This document shows, one piece after another, positions 9,054 through 16,134 of a stretch of DNA of 64,000 nucleotides (position 1 is its first letter; each line of letters opens with the position of its first letter). The DNA is from Microbacteriaceae bacterium (lineage in GTDB: Bacteria > Actinomycetota > Actinomycetes > Actinomycetales > Microbacteriaceae). A program made the position numbers and the translations under genes. The notes under the pieces are model-generated. The model was not told the DNA's origin. It was given only the letters and a program-made list of their open reading frames with translations, and did not search any database. The DNA is taken from contig JAPSJW010000007.1 of the NCBI GenBank assembly GCA_031177985.1, positions 95,346-159,345 on the forward strand, given 5' to 3'.

Positions 9054-9059
9054 AGCATG
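9054..9059 (-). promoter_or_regulatory. -10-like hexamer for the CPBP-like gene
   Basis: CATGCT on the minus strand, six bases before the ATG at 9047. A weaker match than the other sites of this class. Confidence 0.35.
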
Positions 9060-9075
9060 CCATCCGGAGGTTGGG

Positions 9076-9081
9076 CAGAAT
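9076..9081 (+). promoter_or_regulatory. -10-like hexamer for the S4-domain gene
   Basis: CAGAAT, six bases before the ATG at 9088; leaderless-type spacing. It supports this start over the out-of-frame ATG at 9080. Confidence 0.5.
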
Positions 9082-9087
9082 GGCCGA

Positions 9088-9456
9088 ATGGCTCAGGGAT
9101 CGGTGCGGATCGACGCGTGGCTGTGGGCGACGCGCTTCGTGAAGACCCGTTCGGCGGCGACTGCGGCCTGCCGGGCGGGGCACGTGCAGGTGGGCGGCGA
9201 TCGGGTCAAGGCGGCTCACCCCGTGAAGGTGGGCGATGAGGTGCGGGTGCGGCTGGGCGGCGTGGAGCGCACCGTGACCGTGACAGGGCTGCTCGCCAAG
9301 CGCGTCGGCGCAGCGGTCGCCGTCACCTGCTACGACGACCACACCCCGCCGCCGCCCCCGCGTGAGGAGCGGGTGGTCATCGCGCTCCGGGATCCCGGCA
9401 CGGGCAGGCCCACCAAACGCGACCGTCGCGAGCTCGACCGCCTGCGGGGCCGTTGA
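9088..9456 (+). CDS. S4 RNA-binding protein, Hsp15/RqcP-like
   Basis: The product has 122 residues. The S4 domain spans about 5-65 (VRIDAWLWATRFVKTRSAA, GHVQVGG, VKVGDEVRV). The tail GRPTKRDRRELDRLRGR is typical of Hsp15. E. coli Hsp15 binds free 50S subunits that still carry a nascent chain, and the related RqcP works in bacterial ribosome quality control; the same class of role is inferred here. Its TGA is followed after one base by the GTG of the phosphoribosyltransferase gene, so the two form one transcription unit. A peptidyl-tRNA-releasing family member is encoded 0.9 kb downstream. Confidence 0.88.
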   Translation: MAQGSVRIDAWLWATRFVKTRSAATAACRAGHVQVGGDRVKAAHPVKVGDEVRVRLGGVERTVTVTGLLAKRVGAAVAVTCYDDHTPPPPPREERVVIALRDPGTGRPTKRDRRELDRLRGR

Positions 9457-9457
9457 G

Positions 9458-10084
9458 GTGTTCCGCGATCGCCGGGACGCGGGCGACCGGCTGGCCGACG
9501 CGCTGCTGGGCCGACTCGACCTGGACTCGGTGGTGCTCGGACTCCCCCGCGGCGGGGTGATCGTGGCGGCGCGAGTCGCGGAGCGGCTCGCGCTCACCCT
9601 CGACGTGGTCCTCGTGCGCAAGCTCGGGGCGCCCGGCCGTCCCGAGTTCGCCCTCGGCGCACTGGCCGAGGGCGGCCACCGGCACCTGGACGACGAGGCG
9701 GTGCGCCTCACCGGCACGACACCGCGGGACCTGCGACGGATCGAGCAGGCCGAGGCCGCCGAGCTGGCGCGACGGGCAGCGGTCTACCGCACGGGGCGCC
9801 AGGAGGTCGCACTCGACGGCCGCACGGCTGTCGTCGTCGACGACGGCCTCGCGACCGGTGCGACGGCGGTCGTCGCCTGCCGCGCCGCGCGCGCCCGTGG
9901 CGCCCGCCGCGTGGTGCTGGCGGTGCCGGTCGCGCCTCTCGGCTGGGAGCATCCGTTCGCGGGCCTCGCCGACGAGCGCATCGCCGTCCTCACACCCGAG
10001 CCGTTCTCCGCGGTGGGCCGGTGGTACCACCGCTTCGACCAGACGACCGACGACGAGGTGCTGAGGGCTCTCGCTCGCCGGTAG
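9458..10084 (+). CDS. Phosphoribosyltransferase-domain protein
   Basis: The product has 208 residues. The PRPP loop AVVVDDGLATGAT lies near residues 127-139, and LGLPRGGVIVAARVA is the N-terminal PRTase strand-loop. The family is the stand-alone type I PRTase group found in many actinobacteria; the base it uses is unknown and some members may be regulatory. The start is the GTG at 9458, one base after the stop of the S4 gene; no other ATG or GTG lies between. Confidence 0.85.
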   Translation: MFRDRRDAGDRLADALLGRLDLDSVVLGLPRGGVIVAARVAERLALTLDVVLVRKLGAPGRPEFALGALAEGGHRHLDDEAVRLTGTTPRDLRRIEQAEAAELARRAAVYRTGRQEVALDGRTAVVVDDGLATGATAVVACRAARARGARRVVLAVPVAPLGWEHPFAGLADERIAVLTPEPFSAVGRWYHRFDQTTDDEVLRALARR

Positions 10085-10161
10085 ACCCGGGCTACGGATG
10101 CGTCAAGGGCCTGCACCGGCCGCGATGCCTTCCTAGCGTGGAGGGAAGGAGAGGAGCCGAC

Positions 10162-10380
10162 ATGGAACGAGGCAACACCACCCACAACCCGCGGATGGAC
10201 GAGGAGCTCAAGCACGAGGCGCAGGGGTTCACCCAGGGCCAGGGCGTAGGCCACGTCGAGCCGTTCCGCGAGACCGAACCGCTTCCGGACGACACCGACT
10301 CCCCCGAGGTCGAGGGCGCGTTCTGGCGTGACCCGGACGGCGTCGCCGACGGAGGGACTGCGGAGCAGGAGGGCGCATGA
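10162..10380 (+). CDS. Small acidic hypothetical protein
   Basis: The product has 72 residues, is rich in Glu, Asp and Gly, and has no hydrophobic core; it is probably disordered. A good ribosome-binding site (GGAAGGAGAGGAG) precedes the ATG at 10162, and TAGCGT at 10134-10139 may be the -10. Its last four bases (ATGA) contain the start of the baeRF/Vms1-like gene, so the two are co-translated. No family recognised. Confidence 0.75.
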   Translation: MERGNTTHNPRMDEELKHEAQGFTQGQGVGHVEPFRETEPLPDDTDSPEVEGAFWRDPDGVADGGTAEQEGA

Positions 10381-11492
10381 GCGACTTCGCCGAGCTGCTG
10401 AGGGCGCCCGGTCCCTGGACCTGGGCCTACGTCGACACGTCCGAGGACATCCACGACCCGGTACGCACGACCGACCTCCGCCGCCGCAGCGCCGTCGAGG
10501 CCGCTGAGCGGGCGGGCGCCTCCGAGGCGGACGCCGGCGCTTTGCGCACCGCGCTTGCCGACCCGCAGGGCGTGCCCAGCCCGAGCGCGCGATACCTTCT
10601 GGTGCGCGGCGGGCAGATCGTGCTCGACGAGACGTTCTCCGGGCCGCTTGTCGGCCCCGAGAGCGCCGGATCCGGTCCGCTGCCCGACCTCACCCCGCTC
10701 AAGCGCCACCGCGGAGGCGACATCCGCTATCTGCGCGTCGACACCGCGCGGGACGGCGGGGAACTCCGGCTGCAGAGAGCACGCCGGGCCGGGGACGAGG
10801 ATCAGACCACGGTGGAGGGCCGCACCGACACCCTGCACAAGGCGAGCGCAGGAGGGTGGGCCCACCGTCGCTTCCACGAGCACGTCGAAGCGATCTGGAA
10901 GTCCAACCAGTCCGAGGTCGCCGCCGAGATCGACAGGGCGGTGCTCGAGCACTCCCCTGCCTTCATCGTCGTCGCTGGGGACATCAAGGCTCGTCAACTG
11001 CTGCTCGAGGAGCTGGGCGAGCCTGCGCGGGCGATCGTCGTGGAGGCGGGGGTGGACAGCCATGCCGACGGCGCCTCCGACGCGGCCGTCGACGAGGTGA
11101 TCCGCCAGGAACTGGCTCGCATCGAGGACGAGGAGCTGCGGCAGGCGCTCGACCGGCTCGGCAACGACAGCGGCCGGCTCGCAGAGCACGGAGTCGGCGC
11201 CGTCGTGCACGCGCTGCAATCCGCTCAGGCGGATCTGGTGCTCGTCGATCCGATCGGCCTGGGTGAGCGCACGCTGCTGGCCCTCGACGCCGAGCCGTGG
11301 GTCGCTACGGCACCCGAGGAGTCTCTGGGCGCTACCGTTCTCGGTGAGGTGCCTGCTGCGACGGCGCTGGTCTACGCGGCCGAACTGACCGACGCCGACG
11401 TGCATTTCGTCGATCCGGGTGAGCTGCCTGACGCGCAGCCCGTCGCCGCGGTGCTGCGGTGGCCGACCGGCCCAGCCACCCCAGGAGCATGA
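10377..11492 (+). CDS. eRF1/Vms1-like (baeRF family) protein
   Basis: The product has 371 residues. It matches the bacterial archaeo-eukaryotic release-factor (baeRF) family, annotated in actinobacteria as Vms1/Ankzf1-type peptidyl-tRNA hydrolases and related to Rv2629. Visible blocks are WTWAYVDTSEDIHDP at the N-terminus, GGWAHRRFHEHVEAIW (about 160-175), SPAFIVVAGDIKARQLL (about 198-214), and a C-terminal eRF1 domain-3-like stretch with GLGERTLLALD. No GGQ loop is seen, as in many baeRF proteins. Biochemical activity is inferred from the family only. The start overlaps the upstream stop (ATGA), and its own stop overlaps the next start. Confidence 0.85.
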   Translation: MSDFAELLRAPGPWTWAYVDTSEDIHDPVRTTDLRRRSAVEAAERAGASEADAGALRTALADPQGVPSPSARYLLVRGGQIVLDETFSGPLVGPESAGSGPLPDLTPLKRHRGGDIRYLRVDTARDGGELRLQRARRAGDEDQTTVEGRTDTLHKASAGGWAHRRFHEHVEAIWKSNQSEVAAEIDRAVLEHSPAFIVVAGDIKARQLLLEELGEPARAIVVEAGVDSHADGASDAAVDEVIRQELARIEDEELRQALDRLGNDSGRLAEHGVGAVVHALQSAQADLVLVDPIGLGERTLLALDAEPWVATAPEESLGATVLGEVPAATALVYAAELTDADVHFVDPGELPDAQPVAAVLRWPTGPATPGA

Positions 11493-11899
11493 CGACCCTC
11501 GACCACCTCCACGACCTCGAGCGCCTGGTCTCCGAGAGATCAGGGCTATTCGTGCGGTACTCGGAGGGCATCGACGCGGATGGGCCGGGCAGCATGGACA
11601 CCGAGAGCGGGTTGATGCTGCCCGGCTTGTCGGTCAACCCACTCGACCCCGAGGAGTGGTGGACCCGCCCTCTGCGGGATTGGCTCGCGCGACAGCTCTG
11701 CCAGTACAAGCACCTCGCCGAGGAGGACGAGGATCGGTTCGCCTGGGTCGCCACCGGCACGGTGGTAGCTCGCGGGCCGGACAGCGAGCCGCTCCTCGCC
11801 GACGTCGAGGAGGTCGCACGCCTCTCGGATGCCCTGCTCGAGGAGGCGGAGCGCGTCTACCAGGAGCGCTTCGAGGCTGGGAAGGGCCCCACCGACTGA
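11489..11899 (+). CDS. DUF6098-like protein
   Basis: The product has 136 residues. Conserved-looking blocks are FVRYSEGIDAD, SVNPLDPEEWWTRPLRDWLARQL and FAWVATGTVVARGPD. I recognise it tentatively as the DUF6098 family of actinobacteria; its function is unknown. The ATG at 11489 overlaps the stop of the baeRF gene (ATGA) and has CAGGAG upstream, so the three genes from 10162 form a tightly coupled operon. It ends four bases before the convergent SDR gene. Confidence 0.75.
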   Translation: MTTLDHLHDLERLVSERSGLFVRYSEGIDADGPGSMDTESGLMLPGLSVNPLDPEEWWTRPLRDWLARQLCQYKHLAEEDEDRFAWVATGTVVARGPDSEPLLADVEEVARLSDALLEEAERVYQERFEAGKGPTD

Positions 11900-11903
11900 G
11901 CGC

Positions 11904-12896
11904 TCAGATCGACCGCGCGTGCTCCACGAGTCGGTCGAACAGAGCGTGCAGCTCCGGGTCCTCCTTCTGGTTCTCCGGATGCGCGAGGAACCAGTCGACG
12001 ATCATGCGGGCACCGTCGGAGAACGCCACGGTGGTGGCGAACTCTGGCACGAGTGCCTTCACCTTGCTGTTGTCGAAGACCATCGAGTGCGCCTTGTCGC
12101 CGACGAGGCCCGGCCCCAACGGCGGATGCGCCCGCGCGATCGTCTCGGAGGCGACGTGCACGAGGTCTGCCTCGACCCCGAGGGCGTCGGCCAGCCAGGT
12201 GTAGATCTGGTTCCAGGTGGGCGCGTGGTCCCCGGTGATGTGGAAGGCGTCGCCCACCGCCTCCGGCCGGCCCAGCAGCCCCGTGAACGCGACCGCGAAG
12301 TCGGAGGCGTGGGTGATGGCCCACTGCGTCGTGCCGTCGCCGTGCACCACGACCGGGCGGCCGTCGCGCATCCTGGCGAGGTCCGTCCAGTGACCGCTCG
12401 TCGGGATGGTCTGCTCGTCGTAGGTGTGCGACGGCCGCACGATCGTGGCCGGGAACCCGCGGTCGCGGTACAGGCCGACCAGCAGGTCCTCGCAGGCGAT
12501 CTTGTCGCGGGAGTACTGCCACTCGGGGTTCCGCAGCGGCGTCGACTCGGTCACCGGCATACGGCTCGGAGGGGTCTGGTACGCGGATGCGGAGGAGATG
12601 AAGACGTACTGGCCCGTCCTGCCCTCGAACAGGTCGACATCCGTCTGCACGTGCTCGGGGGTGAAGGCGAAGAACTCGGCGACCGAGTCGAACTCCTCCG
12701 AGCCGAGCGCGTCGCGCACCGAGTCCGGCTGGCGGATGTCGCCGTGCACGACACGCACCCCGTCCGGTATCGGTCGGGACGAGCTCTGCCCGCGATTGAG
12801 CACGGTCACCTCGTGCCCCCGCTCGAGCGAGCGCCGCACGCACGCCGCGCTGATGATGCCACTGCCGCCGATGTAGAGGATGCGCTTCTTCGTCAC
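11904..12896 (-). CDS. NAD-dependent epimerase/dehydratase family protein
   Basis: The product has 330 residues. The Rossmann motif GGSGIISAA is at residues 10-18, near the usual GxxGxxG, and the active-site tyrosine and lysine lie in YSRDKIACED. It belongs to the extended/atypical SDR group that includes sugar-nucleotide epimerases and isoflavone-reductase-like enzymes; the substrate is unknown. The GTG start at 12896 lies six bases after CAGGAT on the minus strand. Confidence 0.88.
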   Translation of the reverse strand: MTKKRILYIGGSGIISAACVRRSLERGHEVTVLNRGQSSSRPIPDGVRVVHGDIRQPDSVRDALGSEEFDSVAEFFAFTPEHVQTDVDLFEGRTGQYVFISSASAYQTPPSRMPVTESTPLRNPEWQYSRDKIACEDLLVGLYRDRGFPATIVRPSHTYDEQTIPTSGHWTDLARMRDGRPVVVHGDGTTQWAITHASDFAVAFTGLLGRPEAVGDAFHITGDHAPTWNQIYTWLADALGVEADLVHVASETIARAHPPLGPGLVGDKAHSMVFDNSKVKALVPEFATTVAFSDGARMIVDWFLAHPENQKEDPELHALFDRLVEHARSI

Positions 12897-12902
12897 TCGC
12901 TC

Positions 12903-12908
12903 ATCCTG
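12903..12908 (-). promoter_or_regulatory. -10-like hexamer for the epimerase gene
   Basis: CAGGAT on the minus strand, six bases before the GTG at 12896; no ribosome-binding site. Confidence 0.45.
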
Positions 12909-12934
12909 TCACGCGCGTCCCCAGCCGACAGCGG

Positions 12935-12940
12935 TACGCT
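12935..12940 (+). promoter_or_regulatory. -10-like hexamer for the MpaB-family gene
   Basis: TACGCT, seven bases before the ATG at 12948; no ribosome-binding site. Confidence 0.5.
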
Positions 12941-12947
12941 CCCGCGC

Positions 12948-13844
12948 ATGGGACGACTGGTCGACGCGTGGCGCTCTCAGCTGCTCACGACCCTGAGCGG
13001 CGACGGCGACGGCCGTCCGCGCTGGGTCGACGAGATCGAGCACGGCGATGACGAGGGCTTTTTCGAGCCAGGGTCCGCCGCCTGGGCCGTGACCGGCGGG
13101 ATGCCGACCCTCGTCGCGGGCATCCGCGCACTGCTGCTGCAGACCCTCCATCCCGGCGCCATGGCGGGCGTCCACGACTACTCGCGCTACCGCGAGGATC
13201 CGCTCGGCCGTCTCGCCGGCACCGTGCGATGGATCGTCACGGTGACCTTCGGCGATCGCGCGCTCGCCCGACGCGAGTCCGGCCGCGTGGGTCGCTTCCA
13301 CGAACGGGTGAAGGGCACCTACCGGGACGCCGCCGGTGTCGAGCACGCCTACGCGGCAGGCGACGCCGACCTGCTCCTCTGGGTGCACGACGTCTTCACC
13401 GAGTCCTTCCTCGCCTGCCACACGCTGTGGGAGGGCGAGCCGCCCGGCGGTGCCGACCGCTACGTGCGGGAGTGGGCGGTCGCCGGCGAGCTCGTCGGCG
13501 TGCAGCACCCTCCCCGCTCGGCGGCCGAGCTCCAGGAGAGCCTGCGGTCCTTCCGACCCGTGCTGCAGAGCGACGAGCGCGTCGCCGAGGCGGTGCGCTT
13601 CATCCGGAACCCCCCGCTCAAGCGCTCGATGATGCCCGCGTACCGCATCCTGTTCGCGGGCGCCGTCGCGTCGATCCCCGAGCACTACCGACGGATGCTG
13701 GGGCTGCGTCGCGCCTGGTGGCCGGCGGTCACCGCCACCCGGGTGCTGCTCGCGGCGGTGGGGTTCGTGATGGGCGGACGCTCGACGTCGGAGGAGGCGG
13801 CCCGCCGCCGGATCGCGGCGCTCGGCACGACCTCCTCGGTCTGA
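12948..13844 (+). CDS. Oxygenase MpaB family protein (DUF2236)
   Basis: The product has 298 residues. The family signature LQTLHPGAMAGVHDYSRYREDP (quoted in two parts: LQTLHPGAMAG and VHDYSRYREDP) lies near 64-85, and FTESFLACHTLW contains a second conserved histidine. MpaB/latex-clearing-protein relatives bind a b-type haem through such histidines and oxidise hydrophobic compounds; the substrate here is unknown. The gene is monocistronic and divergent from the epimerase gene. Confidence 0.88.
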   Translation: MGRLVDAWRSQLLTTLSGDGDGRPRWVDEIEHGDDEGFFEPGSAAWAVTGGMPTLVAGIRALLLQTLHPGAMAGVHDYSRYREDPLGRLAGTVRWIVTVTFGDRALARRESGRVGRFHERVKGTYRDAAGVEHAYAAGDADLLLWVHDVFTESFLACHTLWEGEPPGGADRYVREWAVAGELVGVQHPPRSAAELQESLRSFRPVLQSDERVAEAVRFIRNPPLKRSMMPAYRILFAGAVASIPEHYRRMLGLRRAWWPAVTATRVLLAAVGFVMGGRSTSEEAARRRIAALGTTSSV

Positions 13845-13927
13845 ATGTTTCGTACCGTGACAGCCCGCCGTGACGGGTCGCGGAGCCGCGCGTAGCGTAG
13901 CTGCAATCCGCGACCCGGAAGGACATC

Positions 13928-14257
13928 ATGGCCCGCTCCACGACCTCAGCCACCGCACACTCCTGCGTGATCGGCGAGGACATGGCGTGCGCGCACGTGA
14001 CCCCCGGGCACACCCTCGACCTGATGCGTCGCCGGCTCGCGGCCGCCACCCCGAGCCGCTGGCAGGACGCCCTGGTCACCGCCGTGTCGGGTGGCGTCGC
14101 CGAGCTCGCGCTCCTCGAGTCGGGCCGCGTGCTGCGGGTCTGGAACCATGAGGCGATCGGCTCCACGGTCGTCGCAGGCGACCCGGTCGCCTTGCACGGC
14201 GTCTACGGGGTGCTCGCCGCGGGCGACTCCTGGGTGAGCGTCCGCGAACTCGACTAG
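13928..14257 (+). CDS. Hypothetical protein
   Basis: The product has 109 residues, and GGAAGGA lies five bases before the ATG at 13928. The second half (SGGVAELALLESGRVLRVW, VAGDPVALHGVYGVLAAGD) looks like a small beta-rich domain. I do not recognise a family. A -10-like TAGCGT lies near 13893. The glycosyltransferase gene follows 41 bp later on the same strand. Confidence 0.65.
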   Translation: MARSTTSATAHSCVIGEDMACAHVTPGHTLDLMRRRLAAATPSRWQDALVTAVSGGVAELALLESGRVLRVWNHEAIGSTVVAGDPVALHGVYGVLAAGDSWVSVRELD

Positions 14258-14298
14258 CGCGGTTAGACTCGCGACCCCGGCGAGGGGAAGGGAGTCTG

Positions 14299-15408
14299 AT
14301 GCGTGTCCTGGCCCGTTTCGTGGGCGGCCCCGGTCATCTGCTCCCCCAGGTGCCGCTGCTGCGGGCGCTGCTCGCCGCGGGGGGCGAGGTGGCCGTGCAC
14401 GGCTCCCCCCGTGCCATCGGCCTCGTGCGTGGCCTCGGCGCCGAGCTGCTGGTGGAGCCCGAGGAGGCCGCTCCTCGCGGCGGGGCGATCCGCCCCCTGG
14501 CGCCCGTCGACATGCAGGCGGAACACGAGGTGATCGCGGAGCATTTCGCCGGCCCGGTGGCCCGTGACGACGCCCTGACGGTCTCCGCGGTCATCGAGCG
14601 CTGGCAGCCGGAGGTCGTCGTCTGCGACGACATCGACTTCGGCGCGATGCTCGCCGCCGAGCGCGCGGGCCTGCCGAGCGCGATCGTGCAGGTCATCGCC
14701 TCGGGCGCTCTCGTGCTGCCCGAGCTCGTCGGCCCGGCCCTCGACGAGCGACGCCGTGAACTGGGCCTGCCGTCCGACCGGGAGCTGCGCATGCTGCACG
14801 GCTCGCTGCTGGTGTCGCCGTTCCCGCAATCGTTCCGCGATCCGGCCTTCCCACTCCCCCCGGACACGATCGGCATGCGGCCCGAGGGCGGCGCCGCGGC
14901 CGACGGCCGGGGCGTGTACGCGACGCTCGGCACGGAGTTCCCCCGCGAGTCGGGCGACCTGCTGAACCGGATCGTCACGGCGCTCGGGCTCCTCGGCGGT
15001 CCCGCGCTGCTCACCGTGGGGCGGGACCTCGACCCGGCCGACTTCCCGGCTCCGCCGCCGGTGCGCGTCGAGCGCTTCGTGCCCCAGCGGGAGGCACTCG
15101 CCGCGAGCGACGTCATGGTGCATCACGGCGGCTCGGGTGCGGTGACCGGAGCGATCGCGGCGGGCGTTCCGCAGGTGGTGCTGGCGTTGGGAGCGGACCA
15201 GCCCCTCAACGCGCGCCGCGTCGCCGAGCTGGGACTCGGCGCGTCGCTCGATGCACTGGCAGCGAGCCCTTCCGAGATCGCGGATGCGGTCGAGCGGGTG
15301 CGAGACGACGCCGAAGTGCTCAGTGCGGTTCGGCGGATGCGCGAGGAGCTCCTCGCGCTGCCGGATCCGGCGCTCGCCGCCGAGGCCGTGCTCGCGCTGA
15401 TCCGCTGA
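14299..15408 (+). CDS. GT1-family (UDP-glycosyltransferase-like) glycosyltransferase
   Basis: The product has 369 residues with a GT-B fold. The N-terminus RFVGGPGHLLPQVPLLRALL is the acceptor-side Rossmann start. The donor motif VMVHHGGSGAVTGAIAAGVP is followed by QPLNARRVAELGLG, as in macrolide- and antibiotic-type GT1 enzymes. Donor and acceptor are unknown, and no biosynthetic cluster surrounds it. AGGGGAAGGGAG precedes the ATG. It ends at a strong hairpin shared with the convergent copper-type gene. Confidence 0.88.
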   Translation: MRVLARFVGGPGHLLPQVPLLRALLAAGGEVAVHGSPRAIGLVRGLGAELLVEPEEAAPRGGAIRPLAPVDMQAEHEVIAEHFAGPVARDDALTVSAVIERWQPEVVVCDDIDFGAMLAAERAGLPSAIVQVIASGALVLPELVGPALDERRRELGLPSDRELRMLHGSLLVSPFPQSFRDPAFPLPPDTIGMRPEGGAAADGRGVYATLGTEFPRESGDLLNRIVTALGLLGGPALLTVGRDLDPADFPAPPPVRVERFVPQREALAASDVMVHHGGSGAVTGAIAAGVPQVVLALGADQPLNARRVAELGLGASLDALAASPSEIADAVERVRDDAEVLSAVRRMREELLALPDPALAAEAVLALIR

Positions 15409-15416
15409 GAAGCAAG

Positions 15417-15446
15417 ACGCCCCCACCGCTTCCGCGGTGAGGGCGT
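15417..15446. terminator. Bidirectional hairpin terminator
   Basis: ACGCCCCCACCGC, a TTCC loop, then GCGGTGAGGGCGT: 12 pairs with one mismatch. It sits between the convergent glycosyltransferase and Met/Cys-rich genes. Confidence 0.75.
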
Positions 15447-15465
15447 TCACGGGAGCTGGACGGTG

Positions 15466-15873
15466 TCAGGCCATCGAGCGCATCGACGCGAGCATCGCGT
15501 CGCAGGCGTCCATCGCCTCGCGGCAGGCCTGGGCGCACATGCGGCAGTGCTCGTGCATGTCCGCGTGCATGTCGCACTCCATCGCACACGCCTTGCACAT
15601 CGCCATCGTGGCCTCGAGCATCGCCATCATGGCCATGGGCTCCATGCCCATCGGCCGCATCATGGCCCGCATCATCGTGTTGGTCATGTCCGCGGTGGTC
15701 ATGCAGAGGTTCATGCACTTGGCCATGTCCTCGCCCGTGTCCATCGCAGCGCACATCGTGCAGGCCTGCTCGCAGGCGGACATCGCCTCCATCATCCGCT
15801 GCATCATCGACATGTCCATGGTCATGCCGGCGTCCTTCATGGACGTCGACATCATGTCCGACATCATGCTCAT
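15466..15873 (-). CDS. Met/Cys-rich four-helix-bundle copper-binding-type protein
   Basis: The product has 135 residues, of which 40 are Met and 12 are Cys. Cysteines at 34, 38, 41, 53, 57, 93, 96, 100, 110, 113, 117 and 124 fall in CxxxC/CxxC spacing on predicted helices, and His 103, 107 and 109 are nearby. This matches Csp/DUF326-type copper-storage proteins, in which Cys-lined four-helix bundles hold many Cu(I) ions. The Met load (MMRAMMRPMGMEPMAMMAML) is far above the usual Csp and suggests extra Cu(I)/Ag(I) binding. There is no signal peptide, so it acts in the cytoplasm. The start is the ATG at 15873, with GGGAGGA upstream. Confidence 0.85.
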   Translation of the reverse strand: MSMMSDMMSTSMKDAGMTMDMSMMQRMMEAMSACEQACTMCAAMDTGEDMAKCMNLCMTTADMTNTMMRAMMRPMGMEPMAMMAMLEATMAMCKACAMECDMHADMHEHCRMCAQACREAMDACDAMLASMRSMA

Positions 15874-16029
15874 CCGGTCCTCCCGTCGTCTCTGCGCGGG
15901 CTTCCGATAGACCCGCCCTCTATTACGGAATGTTACGGACGGGCACCTCGCAGCGGCACCCCCTCGCGGCGAATCATCGGGTAGTCCACACTGCGCCTCG
16001 TGCGTCCGCTCCGTCTCTCTTCGCCTGCA

Positions 16030-16055
16030 GCGAAGCGGCGAGGAATCCGCTTCGC
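16030..16055. promoter_or_regulatory. 9-bp inverted repeat upstream of the MFS gene
   Basis: GCGAAGCGG, eight bases, then CCGCTTCGC (exact). It lies in the 261-bp divergent region between the Met/Cys-rich gene and the MFS gene; possible operator or hairpin. Confidence 0.4.
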
Positions 16056-16082
16056 AATGTCGGGGGAATAGAACAGACTGAT

Positions 16083-16097
16083 GTGGACGTTGTCCAC
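16083..16097. promoter_or_regulatory. Palindrome GTGGAC-GTT-GTCCAC
   Basis: A perfect 6-bp palindrome with a 3-base centre, 38 bp before the preferred GTG start of the MFS gene and just after GAATAG. Its position fits a repressor operator, but no regulator gene is adjacent. Confidence 0.4.
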
Positions 16098-16134
16098 CAG
16101 CGTTCTTCCTCCCCTCCTGGCCGACTGGAGCCCT

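Noticed and set aside
7047..9239. Long plus-strand frame of 730 codons
   Set aside because: Antisense to the phosphatidyltransferase and CPBP genes; charged low-complexity composition; no homology seen.
16081..16134. ATG at 16081 as start of the MFS exporter
   Set aside because: It lies in an operator-like palindrome without a ribosome-binding site; the GTG at 16135 has CTGGAG.
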